From Armillaria gallica (lineage: Eukaryota; Basidiomycota; Agaricomycetes; Agaricales; Physalacriaceae), in NCBI GenBank assembly GCA_037576215.1, contig JBANDB010000002.1, positions 372,001-436,000 of the forward strand: a DNA stretch of 64,000 nucleotides. The letters are read 5' to 3'. Under the pieces are notes generated by a model that did no database searches, was not told the origin of the DNA, and worked only from the letters and a program-made list of their open reading frames with translations. Below are positions 11,467 through 22,963 of the stretch, piece after piece. Position 1 is the stretch's first letter. Each line of letters starts with the position of its first letter. The translations under genes and the position numbers were made by a program.

Positions 11467-11865
11467 TGTTACGATTTATTTACTTTTTCCTTTTATCTTA
11501 TCTTATCTCTCACATCGGGCCGACCGCGCTGCCATCTATAGGGGAGATCACGCAATGTTCCCATGTTATCTCTCAACTCTCCATGCTCTTGCTTCACTAT
11601 TGCGTGCTGTGGCTCCAAGTCCTTGTACTTCGTTATCAACCACTCACGAACGTCTTATGTTTAGACCCTAGCCTTTCATATTTAAGTAGTAGTTCTCACT
11701 GCATGTATGCCAGCCTCGAACTAACTTTAATCCATACTGAAACTATTGCTTAATTTCTTGCCGAGCGCTAAGAACTTAGCCGAATCGCCTATAAAAGATC
11801 ACATCGGTGACTGCCCGAACGCGAGACAGCCGGTGTTCATCATTGATAGGAATTCAGGTCTAATA
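11467..11865 (+). repeat. 3' LTR of gypsy-1
   Basis: 399 bp, starting TGTTACG and ending TCTAATA, followed by target duplication TATCG at 11866-11870. Only scattered substitutions separate it from the 5' LTR. Many are C/T or G/A. Confidence 0.95.
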
Positions 11866-12403
11866 TATCGGGTCCAAAAAATATTTTAGCCCTCACTGGC
11901 TCGACTGACCGACCCCCATGAGAATAATATCCCAAAGTTAGACGTATCACATGATCTATATGACGACATCGTTGCGACATTGTACCCTTTGATTCTTGCA
12001 AGACCCCTGAGTCGACCCGTTCTTGAGCTTGTAAGTTGCAGGTTTGGCATTACCTGACGATACTTTAATGCATTATATTATCTTTCTTGATTTAGACTGC
12101 TCACTGGAGCACTGTGGACCATGTTTGATCTATGCCAGGGCAAGTGGCAACACTGGCAAATGTTTCTTTCTTGAAGTTCTGTCCTTGTTCACTGAAATTT
12201 CTGGTGAACCCTTGTTAGAAAGATAGTAAACAGCTTGAATATATGCTATGAAACACATCATAATGCTTGAATGGTTATGTTTTTCAGTTGGAGCATGTGA
12301 GGTCCAAAAAAAAGTTTTTAGGTGTCGTGAGGTCAACTGACCGACTGACCCGATGTGCCGGAACAATGGTCCGCCAACCCCTTGAACCACACACTCTCGA
12401 GAT
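11866..12403. other. Intergenic upstream region of the TEA-domain gene
   Basis: No gene. Two imperfect copies of a phrase of about 50 bp (GGTCCAAAAAA.., then CTGACCGAC) stand at about 11870-11915 and 12300-12350. The retrotransposon inserted directly in front of the first. The region should hold the promoter of the TEA-domain gene, but no clear TATA box was found. Confidence 0.4.
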
Positions 12404-13640
12404 ATGAACGATGTCCTATCCGACTCTAACACAGGTGCCCAGGAGGTATTCCAAACTATCTATAACGGACGGAAAAGCTGGAAGACATTGCAAGGGGGGG
12501 AGATGGTTTGGCCTGCAGAGCTCGAGGCCACTTTAATCGAAGGTACTCAGCTACTCTAACGCCACCGGTTGCAGTTGTACTAACGTTGTGCCTTCGCTTA
12601 GGCTTGGAGCAATACCAACCAGATGATTCGAGGGAGACGCGACTCCTAGGTCGATTTCCTATGCGCAACCGCTTCATATCTGACTACATCTTCTGGAAGA
12701 CTGGGAAACGGAGGACAGCCAAGCAAGTTGGGAGTCGCCTTCAACAGCTCAGGGAGACCTGCCCTGAGAAGCGCCGTACGTATACCAGTCATTCCATGCA
12801 AGTCTTCAGCTGATCACCTTACTTCTCAAGTCAGGGATCTCTTGTCTCCGAGTCATCGACCGGTCTCTTCCTCGTTGATTCGCTCATGAAATGACTCACA
12901 GCATGATCCCCCCTCACTTAGCTGTGACTCGGTTTCATCGAACGGAAGTGTGAGCATTCCAATTTCACCCACAGATGAGGCTGCGTCTTTTGGTGTCCCG
13001 TCCTATGAGCAGGAGAGCAGTTATTGTCATGAGCGGCACACTTACTGCATCAACATCCTTCCCAACGATGCTACTCACAGGCACAGCTCCGCTGCTACAT
13101 CCTCTTCCGCCACAACAGATGATGCTAGACAGATCTCTGATGAACCTATACCTATCCATGCCATCGACCCTACACTCTCCTTCGTCTCCAGTTCTCCGAT
13201 CGCAGCGAACTCGAATTTCACCGTTCTAGAAGATGAGGTTGTTGTTTTTTTGGACATGACAGGCCTCACATTGAGCGATACGCTGCCTATAGAAGCTGCA
13301 CCCGATGCCGGTGGTCTGCTCTATACTACCTTGCTAGTGCCAGGCTACTGGAAGACAATATCCGAGAGCTCCGGTAGGCTCAGAACCCCTTCTGTTCGCT
13401 TATTTCTTTTTAACGTGTGCATATACAGATCCCACAAAATACACCATCTACCAGGACATAGTTGAAACCCTCCACACTTCTGGAACTCTGTATTCGGCAA
13501 AGTACAAATTCAGTTACCCTGCTGAATTTTCAGCGAGAGATCCCCCGCTACTCTCTGACCCACAAGTTGGAATCTCTTCCAGTGATCTGTCGATCGACGA
13601 CTCGACAGAAATGACGGGGGTTGAGACGACCGCATGGTGA
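12404..13640 (+). CDS. TEA/ATTS-domain transcription factor (AbaA/Tec1-like)
   Basis: ATG at 12404, with at least four exons. Exon 1 (12404-12542) begins the TEA domain (GRKSWKTLQGGEMVWPAELE). The intron at 12543-12601 has a TACTAAC branch point. Exon 2, from 12602, completes it with PMRNRFISDYIFWKTGKRRT and AKQVGSRLQQLRET, the helices that bind DNA. An intron with donor GTACGT (about 12776) leads to an LRDLLSP phrase like family members. The long C-terminal region is S/T/P-rich and less conserved. The last intron runs from about 13371 to 13428, and the stop is TGA 13638-13640. One TGA at 12887-12889 interrupts the otherwise open frame. It is either a mutation or lies in a 39-nt intron (12868-12906 region, weak donor). 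TEA proteins regulate development in fungi. Which genes this one controls is unknown. Confidence 0.85.
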
Positions 13641-14049
13641 CAGGTCGCCCACCTTGTTCCTAACATTTAGAACCTACTTCCTCGCTTCTTGTGAGGCGAG
13701 CCGCTATCCTATTATAGGGTGGAGAAGACTCGTCAAATGCCCATCAACCTATTCGAAAAGGAGGCTCAATCCAAACGCGGCAAAGTAGATGGAAGGAAAG
13801 ATAGCCGTACCCTTGTTTCCTAGTTAGTCGAAAACAAAACAAAGAGGAGGCATTCAGGACTAGTAATTTGTCATCCGCCGTAGCCACACAACTTGCCTTC
13901 AAGTTTCACCGGCATCCAAAGGCTGTTACACGTTCCTAGCAGTGCTAGTAGCAGCCTCAAGGTCATCGTTCATGCTTATGCCTCATGTGTACACATCATA
14001 GTCAACCAAGGGAAAAAGAAGGGCATTAAGTAGAGCCATCGGGACGTAT
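13641..14049. other. No gene recognised
   Basis: Probable 3' region of the TEA-domain gene and of the convergent minus-strand gene. No frame of useful length and no repeat noted. Confidence 0.4.
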
Positions 14050-14355
14050 CTACAAAAAAGCTGTTTTACTTCTTTGCAGAACAAGAACACTGTTCAAAAA
14101 ATTCACCTCATAGACGTCGCAAGCCCAAGGAAAATCCAGAGTGCGGTTCGCAGAATAAGCTTGTGTTGTTGCATTCTCTGGCTCCCTCAATGCTGGCAGC
14201 TCTTCATCGGCAAGCAGGACATATCGCTGTGGTAGCGATGGTGAAGTGACAGAGAACGCCGCTGTTGCCGGTAATGAGCACAGAACAATGGTACCGTTAT
14301 GTCATAGCCTCTGTTTACCTCCGACCCCCGTCGACTTCGAGCCCTCGACATCCAT
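14050..14355 (-). CDS. Small hypothetical protein, two exons
   Basis: ATG at 14355-14353. Exon 1 is 14355-14319; the 57-nt intron has donor GTAAAC and acceptor GCAACAG; exon 2 is 14261-14050, ending in TAG. The product is about 82 residues, with no signal peptide or membrane segment, and includes a DEELPALREPENATTQAY phrase. A TATAAAAA box lies about 50 bp upstream of the ATG, which favours this start. Exon 2 may instead end at a GTGAAT donor near 14109 and continue into exons I could not identify. I do not recognise the family. It converges with the TEA-domain gene. Confidence 0.4.
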
Positions 14356-14402
14356 TTTCCTTCCACAGGCTAATGCTCTCTCTCCCCTCTCTGGCAGTGC
14401 CC

Positions 14403-14411
14403 ATTTTTATA
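14403..14411 (-). promoter_or_regulatory. TATA box for the minus-strand gene at 14355
   Basis: TATAAAAAT on the minus strand, about 50 bp before the proposed ATG. The spacing matches that of the TATA boxes of the 7TM genes in this window. Confidence 0.4.
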
Positions 14412-15435
14412 GTGTGGGCTTGATCTCGGAGGAAGGTAATAGGGAAATTTCTGTGCGTCTCCCAATCCTTTGTTATTGCTTTTTGTACTGAGCGAGGCCG
14501 CGTACACTGGATGTAGCTGAAGGATGATCTTTAAGTCCTGTATGTTCTCCTGGCAATCATATCAAATGCCACGACACTGCATCGTGCTTCCAGCTGTCGC
14601 ACGCTTCTGTGAGGATGTACTCAACGAACGACGCGTGATGGAAGATAGCTACACTGTACCGGTCACACCAAACTCGTAAAATCATTATGAATTCGCCTTT
14701 TCTCTCCAATTGTTCTGCGAACTTGTCGCTCCCAATGTCATGTTGCGTTGCTGAAGAGAGGCTGGTGAATAATTTGGATGAGAGAACGGTGTGTTCTGTT
14801 TCCTTTGTTATGCGCTTTCCTAATGGTATCTAGACTCTGTTTTCTTCCCCTCGTATGCACTTAAGGACGATGCTGAACGAAGTTTGCCCTGAGGGCACCC
14901 CTTGACCAATACGAGGGATTCAACGGGCTGTGCCGCCATTCGAAGGACCGTATGGTATGAAGTCAATATATAGGCTCCTCTTGTACGTTGATCTTCTCTT
15001 GATCTCGGCTTTTTTGGTTTATTAACAATGCTACTCTAGTGCCTTGACGTCTCGATTTCAGCCTATCCTAGGGCCAGCAAAGTATTTTCAGGTCGCGCGA
15101 ATTGTTTCTTTGGAGTCATTGTAAGTAATAATCATAAGTTGTTGTCAATCATAAGAAGCTGATCAGAAAAGGATAGCGAGAGCCGACACCTCTCTTCATG
15201 TACTTTTGTATCAGGATTTCAGAACCTCAGAGTCGGCCAACGCATTCCTGAAGGAACCTTGACATTCCTCCTGTATCAACGCTCACTCCTTCAAATGGAC
15301 CTTGATGTGTATAGAGAATGTCATTCAGACACTTGTAGTGCTAAGCGCCGAAAGCAAGCGCAACGGTTGTTTCCGGATTCAAGATCGCTTTGTCAACGAT
15401 AAAATCATGCTTTCTTTCCCTCTACCACCACCACC
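14412..15435. other. No gene recognised
   Basis: Roughly 1 kb of unremarkable intergenic sequence. It may hold promoters for the gene at 14355 (minus) and for sequences to the right. No long frame or repeat was seen. Confidence 0.35.
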
Positions 15436-15621
15436 ATGAATCGCCGTATTCTTGGACAATTCCCATTGTTCATGTTCTGTGCTATGGGTATGCTCACTTC
15501 GTTTATTGCTCTTTCTACATTCTGTTTCTTCCACAATCTTGGCCTCTCTTCTCGAGACACAGGTACGGGGGATTTGTTACCCTTTTGGGCTCCTCGTATC
15601 CTGGCAGGACCTGACGCTTGA
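15436..15621 (+). CDS. Possible small membrane or secreted protein running into a tandem repeat
   Basis: A 61-codon frame from ATG 15436. Its first 35 residues are strongly hydrophobic (LFMFCAMGMLTSFIALSTF), like a signal anchor. The rest is the first unit of a tandem repeat (GTGDLLPFWAPRILAGPDA). The following repeat units stay open in shifted frames, so further exons or frameshifts are possible. No homology recognised, and it may not be a gene. Confidence 0.25.
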   Translation: MNRRILGQFPLFMFCAMGMLTSFIALSTFCFFHNLGLSSRDTGTGDLLPFWAPRILAGPDA

Positions 15622-15790
15622 ACTGTTATGCTTGCCTCTCTTCTCTCGATGCAGGTACGGGGGATTTGTTACCCTTTGGGGCTCCTCGTATCCTGGCGGG
15701 ACCTGAAGCATGTACTGTCACTGGCGCCCGACGCAGGTACTCGGGATTTGTTACCCTTAAGTTCAGCTCCTCTTCTCCTGGCGGCCCCAG
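15555..15790 (+). repeat. Three imperfect tandem repeats of about 85-90 bp
   Basis: The phrase CAGGTACGGGGGATTTGTTA occurs at about 15560 and 15652, and a diverged copy (CAGGTACTCGGGATTTGTTA) at about 15736. Each is followed by GGGCTCCTCGTATCCTGGC or a diverged form. Every unit is preceded by a short pyrimidine-rich stretch ending in CAG/GTAC, resembling both a splice acceptor and a donor. Confidence 0.7.
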
Positions 15791-16744
15791 TGTGTTCTTT
15801 TTGTATTATTGTCATGTTGTATTCACATTCTTCTCTGTGCATTGCATCTGTAGCTTGTCCATCGTGTATTTTTTTTCATGACATTTCCCTCTCCTGAGCC
15901 CTTCTGGGGTCTTCTCTCGACCTTTGGGGTCCTCTTCAGGCGCTGAGAAATGTGTCTATCATTTCGCTGACTGTCCGGCAGGGGATCGAGGTAATGGAAC
16001 ATGACATAAGCATGCTGCTCATCGGCTGATCTTTTCGTATTCCTTTTGCTCCCACTTCCGCTAGACGATGCTTAGTAGGGTGCTTGACCCTGGAATGCAT
16101 CGTCCCTTCTTCGTGAGGTTCCCTTGACCCTGTAACACTTTAAACCCGTGAGACGTCCTTGGCTCGCAACTGAGGGTATCACAGCGGCATGGGGTGTTAT
16201 AGTCTGTGACACTTTTAGTGGCGGCACAGAACCCCGGCATTCCTTTATTGGGACCTTTTCCGGTTATCTATCTATCTATCTTGGAACGCAACACCGCCGA
16301 GCCAACGTGATCGTCGTAAATCGTCCCTTTTGAGTCTACAGTCCTTGGCACCCGCATATGTCATACGAAATGCCCGTGGTTATTGCCTAATCGAAGGCAT
16401 GGGGCGCGCGGAGGCTCTGGTCGTCAATCTTCCTCTTTTGGGAAAGATCGCCTTGGTCGACGATCGACGAATTCATTAATAACCACCGTCAAGCCAAAGT
16501 GATTTCATCGGTTGGGCTTGGCTCGACAATAAGGACAGGTTGCATTGCTCTCCATCCATCCTGGGTATCACCACTCAATGCGGGAATCTCTCAAGGCTTG
16601 GCCTTCGAAATGACTTTTACCTATTGGATTTTTATTGTATGTGCCTCGGTCGACCTTGGTAACCATAGAAATGGATTTTGACTTGATAATTGTCAGGAAT
16701 GTCTTCGAGTCCCAGCTGCAACATTGAAAGCAACACCGTAGAAT

Positions 16745-16951
16745 ATGGCTATCTATTCCATCTTCCCGCTCATCATGACGGGAGTATTTGCGTCCCCATT
16801 ATCAGCGACACTTTCGTCAGATGACAGTTGGGAACGTTGCGTACTATTTGACATCTCGAGATTGACGGCTCTCTGTAAAGGGACATACCACACATTCACC
16901 GTCGCTCTGAAACTCGTCACTGGAAACACATCGAAATCACTGATGTGGTAG
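16745..16951 (+). CDS. Possible small secreted protein
   Basis: A 68-codon frame starting MAIYSIFPLIMTGVFAS, which looks like a cleavable signal peptide with a cut after about residue 16. The mature part would be about 50 residues with two cysteines and no recognised motif. No TATA box or intron supports it, so it may be chance. Confidence 0.22.
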   Translation: MAIYSIFPLIMTGVFASPLSATLSSDDSWERCVLFDISRLTALCKGTYHTFTVALKLVTGNTSKSLMW

Positions 16952-17250
16952 TCCCAACTCCCGAGGTCTTCGAAAACCGCCTCTTCAGCCCGTTATTCTT
17001 CCGCCCACAGTTTTACCTCCATCACTGTGGTCAGTCTACATCCCCTCGGAACCGATAAAACATGTAAGTGTTCCATGTTCCACACTAGAATTCAAACGGC
17101 GACTGACTGTCAGTGCCATGAGAAGCTCAAGTCCTTACACTTCTTGCGCGCCTATTCTCGTTAAAGATCGATATCTCAGTCCCAATATCAAATGTTTATC
17201 ATCATCAATGGCCGATGAGTGGCTCATCGCAATTTTGGTTTATGCTCTTT

Positions 17251-17258
17251 TATATAAC
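17251..17258 (+). promoter_or_regulatory. TATA box of 7TM copy A
   Basis: TATATAAC, 62 bp before the ATG at 17313, in a stretch (CTxTATATAACGAGCT) also found before copies C and G. Confidence 0.6.
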
Positions 17259-17312
17259 GAGCTGTTCGCCCGGGAGCAAGATGTAGTACTTTTCTTCCGA
17301 GGAGTCCCCAAC

Positions 17313-18480
17313 ATGACCGCTAGAACATATCCTGGGATTGCTGTACCAGAGCTAACCCGACAGCCAGATCAAAGACATTTTTTCGGGTCTGGACGCGAAC
17401 TTGAACGATGCAATGCTTACTGCATTTCTATACGGTCAGCAAATTTACTGTCACACGGTGTATTTTAGTAACCAATGTTTTGAAGGGATATACACCAGAG
17501 TGGTAGCCGTTACCTTGTGGGCTGTTGGTCTGTGCTCGTCACTTCTTTTGATGTACATCTCTTTGACCAGTTGTCTAGCTTCAAGGAACAACTATCAGAA
17601 TTCCAGAAAGTCGCATTTGCTTGTATTTATCATCCTGCTTTTGTATCTCCTGAGGGCATACGACTTTTACTGCGAATGGGAACAGGATCTCTTATATTTT
17701 ATCACTCCTAATGAGAAAACCTCTCGGGAGGCCTTCGAATCTAACAATCTTCCAACTCCAGTCACATTGACTACGGGGATCGGGGCAATTCTGAGCACAG
17801 TTCTTGCTGATGCTACTTTGGCACGGGGTCCAATACTTTTTGCGTGTCTACTTGCTCATGAATTCCTAGATATGGCGCTGTTGGATTGTCTGGGGTCGAC
17901 CATGGCGCATCGTGTTTTTTCCGATTGCTTGCACCACCTTGGCGACAGGTAAATCTTTGAATTCATGAACCCTATGATTTATGGCTCATCAGCACAAATG
18001 TAACCCAGCCAGCAGAGGGATCGTAAATTATTACGAGACTTTTGGACCTATCGTGCCACCCCGAGCCATGTTCCTCGAGAATATGGTCAGCTGGTCCCTG
18101 CTATACTCCTCACTCATATTGGTCACCTTGCTATGGTGCACGATTCTCATCATTTATCGTATTTTGAAAGTGGGTGCCGCTGCTGTAAGGATGTATGTAT
18201 ATCAGAGAGTGATAGAGATGCTTGTAGAATCTGCGTCTCTTTACTCTGCTGTGATAGTTGTTTTGCTGGTGTTCGAAGGTCGTAATGAGGTAGCCGGAGT
18301 TTGCTTCGAAGACTTGGCGATTTCGATGAGAGTACGTCTACTCTGTTTCGACTTTTTGCTTTCAAATCGTAACTGCGTCTTTTATAGGGGATCGTACCTA
18401 CAATTCCGGTCGGTCGTGTTGCAGCAGGGCATGCACGCCCAGACAACTCCTGGACCGAAAGTACGGTGTCGTCACTTTAG
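17313..18480 (+). pseudogene. 7TM family copy A (decayed)
   Basis: Same six-exon plan as copy F. One extra C in the CCC run at 17355-17357 shifts the frame early in exon 1. The exon 3 donor is GC (17821-17822). Exon 6 stops early at TAG 18478-18480, where relatives continue for 50-80 residues. The core is otherwise well kept: TM1 to TM2 (17491-17690), WRCWIVWG in exon 4, and TM5/TM6 in exon 5 (about 18009-18330). Unlike all other copies, exons 2 and 3 read through as one open frame. A functional protein would need the frameshift to be a sequencing error. Confidence 0.7.
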
Positions 18481-18756
18481 TTCACAGCTCGTCCAAGCGA
18501 CCAGGAGCACAGCGACAGGAGCACTGAATGGGCCATCTCTACCCGCCACCTAGAAGAGGATTTGGAGGTCGGTCGAATGTCGGAATGATGGTGCTTATAA
18601 ATAGTTATAAATGCAGACCCAAAGACACCACAAAAATATCGCCTTCGCTGGTACATGAAGTGAGATTTGGAGGGTCCGTAGATTTTGTTGACTCGTACAA
18701 GATGCAAGATTGCTGGTTTTTTTTTTGGACGTTTACGATATGTATTCGTGACTGTA

Positions 18757-18774
18757 GAACCAATGCATTGGTTC
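18757..18774. repeat. 18-bp perfect palindrome
   Basis: GAACCAATGCATTGGTTC reads the same on both strands. It lies downstream of copy A, near the end of that unit. It could be a binding site for a dimeric protein or could be chance. Confidence 0.5.
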
Positions 18775-19840
18775 CACATATGCCTCGAAGTGTGACTCGC
18801 GCATATAGACCGGGAATGATTCGCCACCAATTCACCGCGAAGGTATTGTACTCTACCATCAATCACCAAGCTATTTCCTGAGCAATACAGTGTTACATAC
18901 CATACACACAAGCGTCAACATAGAGAGTTCTCGAGTTTCGACTGCACGTTTATGGGTACACGTGCCCGGTTACCGACAGATCGAAAAGACATAACTTTAG
19001 CCCGATGATAGATTGAATCACCTTCACCTCGGTCTTAGTAGCCAGTGGATCACGGTCTATACTTATCTCATCTCACCAGCCGCGTCCATACCAGGTAGAA
19101 AAATCAACAAAAAGCAGCACCAAAAATAATTTCAGGATGGACTCCAGGACCATGCAGGAAAATACACCCAAATTCATTATGAGGGCAGGGTAACAGTGGC
19201 CCAATCTGATTCTGGCGAGTCAACGTTGAAACCTTGAAAGCTTAACGTCCAAATCGAGACCAGGCGATGATCAACTGCGGTCCGCCATCCGAGTTCGCCT
19301 CCTTGATTGAAGCGACGATCTTTCCCAGAGCTTTCTTTAATCGCCATCCCCGACTAACTGAGCCACCTTTCTTCGTCTTGTCGGAGAACAATTTATTGTG
19401 TTCTCGAAAGCCAAAGATAAGTGCCTACTGCAAGTTAACGCATCGGTGCAGTGGTACGTAAAGCCTCGAAGACGTGTTTTGGTCACCAGTACAACCTTAA
19501 CAAACGTTTCCATAGTACCCTATCGTTCTTCTCTTGTCAGTGCACTCCGTGTTCTCGGCCTTCCTGAAACCCATAATCCAACTCAATAGAACAACTTTTC
19601 TTTGAGGTCTACTTATTGTGGCTTCGCTTTGAATTCAATGGGTTTTCTCAGATCATCACGGTATTTGTTTCCACCCTGAAATTTCTTACTCCGCCAAGTT
19701 ACGTATACCAGTTGTCCTACTTTGATACGGATACTTGTCGCCACTCGCATGTCAGTTAGCGCCGCCTACCTCGTGCATCAGTGAGTGTACAATACATTGG
19801 CTATGCCTTGGCACAGATTCGATCTCGCGCTGTACTGCCA

Positions 19841-19846
19841 TATAAC
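19841..19846 (+). promoter_or_regulatory. TATA box of 7TM copy B
   Basis: TATAAC, 65 bp before the ATG at 19906. It is shared in position with copies A, C, D, F and G. Confidence 0.55.
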
Positions 19847-19905
19847 AAGCTGAACTCGGTCACAAGACACAACTTACCTCCTCCGTCTATCTTTGAATTC
19901 CTTCC

Positions 19906-21251
19906 ATGTCTATCATTGCAACTTCGTATCCCGGGACCATGTCCACGACAGAGCTAATCGACACCAAGGTCAAGGATATGTTTCTTAGTATAGATACACA
20001 ATACAACAAGGTGATGCTCAATGCGTTAACGCACGGTGAGGAAATTCGACTTCATATGACGGTACAGGGAATTTTAGCTAACTGGCCGTTCGTCGAAGGG
20101 ATACATACCGGAATAGTCGCCGTCACCTTATGGACTGCCAGTCCGTACTTTTCGCTTCTTCCGATGTTCACCTATCTGACTGGTACATCTAGCTTCAAGG
20201 CATAGCCACCAGAATTATAGAAGGCCGCGGCGCGTTTTCATTTTCATCATCCTGGCTTTGTATTTCTTGGCGACATTCAACTTTTACGGTGGATGGGCGG
20301 AGAACGTCTTATATTTTTCCACCGCTGGAAAATGCCTTTGGGAGGGATATAAATCCAAGTGTACTCAAAACACTCCGACCCTAACGACTATGGGGATCGG
20401 TGCGATTCTGAGCACGGTATTGGCTGATGTTACTTTGGTATGGGAATCAATGTTTTGTTGCGGAGCCTTACTCATGAACTGTTAGATATGGCGTTGCTGG
20501 ATTGTCTGGGGTCAGATGTGGCGCGTTGTGCTCGTTCCGATTGCTTGCACCACCTTGGCGATAAGTATGTCTTTGGATTCATAGCTTAATTTACGATCTG
20601 CGAGCACTAATGCGAACCTAGTCACGAGAGGGATCATAACCTATTACTCCTCCTTCGGACCTGTCGAAAATATGTCACACCAAGCCCAACATCTCGAGAA
20701 GATTGGGAAGACAGAAGTCAACTGGGCAGTCCTATATTCCTCGTCCATATTGGCCACCTTGCTATGGTGCACAATTTTCATCGTTTATCGTATTCTGAGA
20801 GTCGGCGGTGTTGCTGCAGGAATGCGTGTGTACCATAGGCTGGTAGAGATGCTTGTGGAATCCGCAGCTCTCTACTCTGCTGTGATAGTCGTTCTGGTGG
20901 TGTTTGAAGTTCGTAGTGAGGCGGCGGAAATTTACATTGAAGAATTCGCGATCGCGATGAGAGTAAGTACCATCCAACCCGTTCTTGCATTCCTTCCTGT
21001 GTCATGACTACAACGTTCTTTGCTAGGGAATTGTGCCAACTATTCTGGTCGGCCGCATTGCAGCAGGTCATGCACGTCCGGATGACTCCTGGAGTGAAAG
21101 TAGCGCCACCTCGTCACTTCAATTTAGAAGTTCTTTGAGTTCGCAGAGCGACAGTGTTGACACAGGCGCTGGAATAGAGTCGGACATACCTCCGCGCATC
21201 ACGCTTGACTTGGAAAATGGTTTGCCGGACAGCTTGCAACCCGCTGTTTGA
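19906..21251 (+). CDS. Seven-transmembrane protein, copy B
   Basis: Exons: 19906-20035, 20099-20182, about 20224-20437, 20486-20564, 20622-20962 and 21027-21251. Introns have consensus ends, and intron 4 has a CTAAT branch point 10 nt before the AG. Seven hydrophobic segments can be placed: TM1 in exon 2, TM2 and TM3 in exon 3, TM4 after RCWIVWG in exon 4, TM5 and TM6 in exon 5, and TM7 across the exon 5/6 junction (GIVPTILVGRIAAGHARP). A serine-rich tail follows. This is the topology of a G-protein-coupled-receptor-like protein, but ligand and partner are unknown. Exons 2 and 3 are in different frames and I could not find a splice that joins them. The tail is about 25 residues shorter than in copy C. 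Confidence 0.65.
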
Positions 21252-22963
21252 CGGGCCTATTAGGGCCATCAATTTTGAAGATTCCGTGCCGTGAGAATTG
21301 AGACTAGCTTCTAGTTTAGGGACTCGAGAGAAATAGCCATAATGGCGGGAGAAATATATCCCATAGAATATCTCGACACTACAATTTGGCTATCAGTAGC
21401 GCCTACGCAGTATATATACTTCCCACCTCATTCATAGACGCAACTACTGTTGAGGTAGAGATCAGAAAAAAATCGCGACATCAAAGGATCACCAAATATA
21501 GATTCAGGTGATCCCGTGCTGCTTCTCTGAGTACATATAGGGAGTTCGATGATATACAGAATCCTGGACAACATATCGGCTTTATTTGTGAGCAAGTCAT
21601 ACCTGCCCACGAAGGCATGTGTTCGCCAAGGACACTGTCGCGAAACAAATGTGTCAAGACTGACTGAAAAGAACAATTGAATGAATGTTTCACCGGGGCG
21701 TCCATAGTTAAGATTGGACGGCGCTATGTAAACTTGCAACCTACTGTTCGGCGGGCCTATTAGAGTCGGCATTTGTAGATTGCACGTCGTATGAATGAAG
21801 ACCGGTTCTTTAGTTTTCGGACTCAAAAGCAATGGCCACGATATGGGGAGGAATATATGCCATTAAAATATCTCCACGCTACAATTTTGGGGATCATGCG
21901 TACCTGCCCAGTATACTTCCCACCTTGTTCATTGACGCAACTGCTGTTGATGAAGAAATTAGACGAAAGTCGAAAGCGTCGCCAATTAGATTCAGGGCGT
22001 GGTGATTACTTTCTTAGCGCACATAGATAGTTGAATGATAGACGAAATCCTGGACAGGATATCAGCATTATTTGCGAGTAAATCATACCCACTCACGGAG
22101 GCAGGGGTATTCGCCAAGGGCACTGTCTCGAGACCTGGACAAATGTGCCAAAACTGGGTGGGGAGAACAATCGAGCGAACGATTCACCGGGGCATCGCCT
22201 CAAGGATGGTATCTTCTTCACTGTTCGACATTTCCTTGGAGTCAAGAGCATCGCATGGGGATTACGAGCGTATATGAGACCGGCGAGGAACGAGGCCCTG
22301 GGAAAGGCGTCGTTAGATCTCAGCCTTGGTTCCTTCGTATTGCCGGGTCTATCTATGCCCTCGTGGTCATTGTCGAGTCCCGTATTTACGCTTTGAATTC
22401 TGACCGGCGTGAAAGCGGCCAGTAAAGAAGAGAAGATCTCCAAGTTGTTCTCACTGGTCGACGAAGCGACACTGGTATGTAGCGGCAAGCATACCGTTAT
22501 TTACTCCTCGTTATCATCGTCGGCGGCCATGCCAGCTCTGGAACGGTGGTGGAGCAGAAATAGGTAGTAATGTCGAGAGGAAGAAGGTTATTCATAGGTG
22601 TCGAGAGTAAGGAAGGCCGTGACTGTGACAGCATACATTCGTCTTCCTTCCCTTCTTTCTACCATGACGACAGGGCTCAAGCCTCTCTGCCCGTCTTACC
22701 ACGTCGAGAATGTCCTCAAAAAAGCGTTACCTATGAGGCCTGCTGCTGCCGACGTCGATAGGAATGGCTGTTCTTGGAGCGAGGACCCGATACCTAAGAT
22801 ACCTTGTGCATGATCCTATTAAAAGGTCGGTCCGACACTGTTATCATTACTACAAGAAACTGAATAAAATCGTAGTCACGAATTCTGCTTCATCGCTTGA
22901 TGTCGCTCGCCCGAATCTTCCTCTGCTGTTCGTACGGCGTACGCGGTCATCAGAGCAAGCCCG

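Larger units (their letters stand above)
2030..11865 (+). mobile_element. Gypsy-1: complete Ty3/gypsy chromovirus LTR retrotransposon
   Basis: The element is bounded by two 399-bp LTRs (2030-2428 and 11467-11865) and by a perfect 5-bp target duplication, TATCG, at 2025-2029 and 11866-11870. Order inside is gag, protease, reverse transcriptase, RNase H, integrase with a C-terminal chromodomain, and polypurine tract. This order and the chromodomain place it in the chromovirus branch. The primer-binding site suggests Tf1/sushi-type self-priming. It cannot be autonomous now: gag and pol carry several in-frame TGA codons, the RT box reads YLND instead of YLDD, and a 1378-bp TIR element (5664-7041) interrupts the polyprotein. 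It lies about 540 bp upstream of the TEA-domain gene, same strand. Confidence 0.95.
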
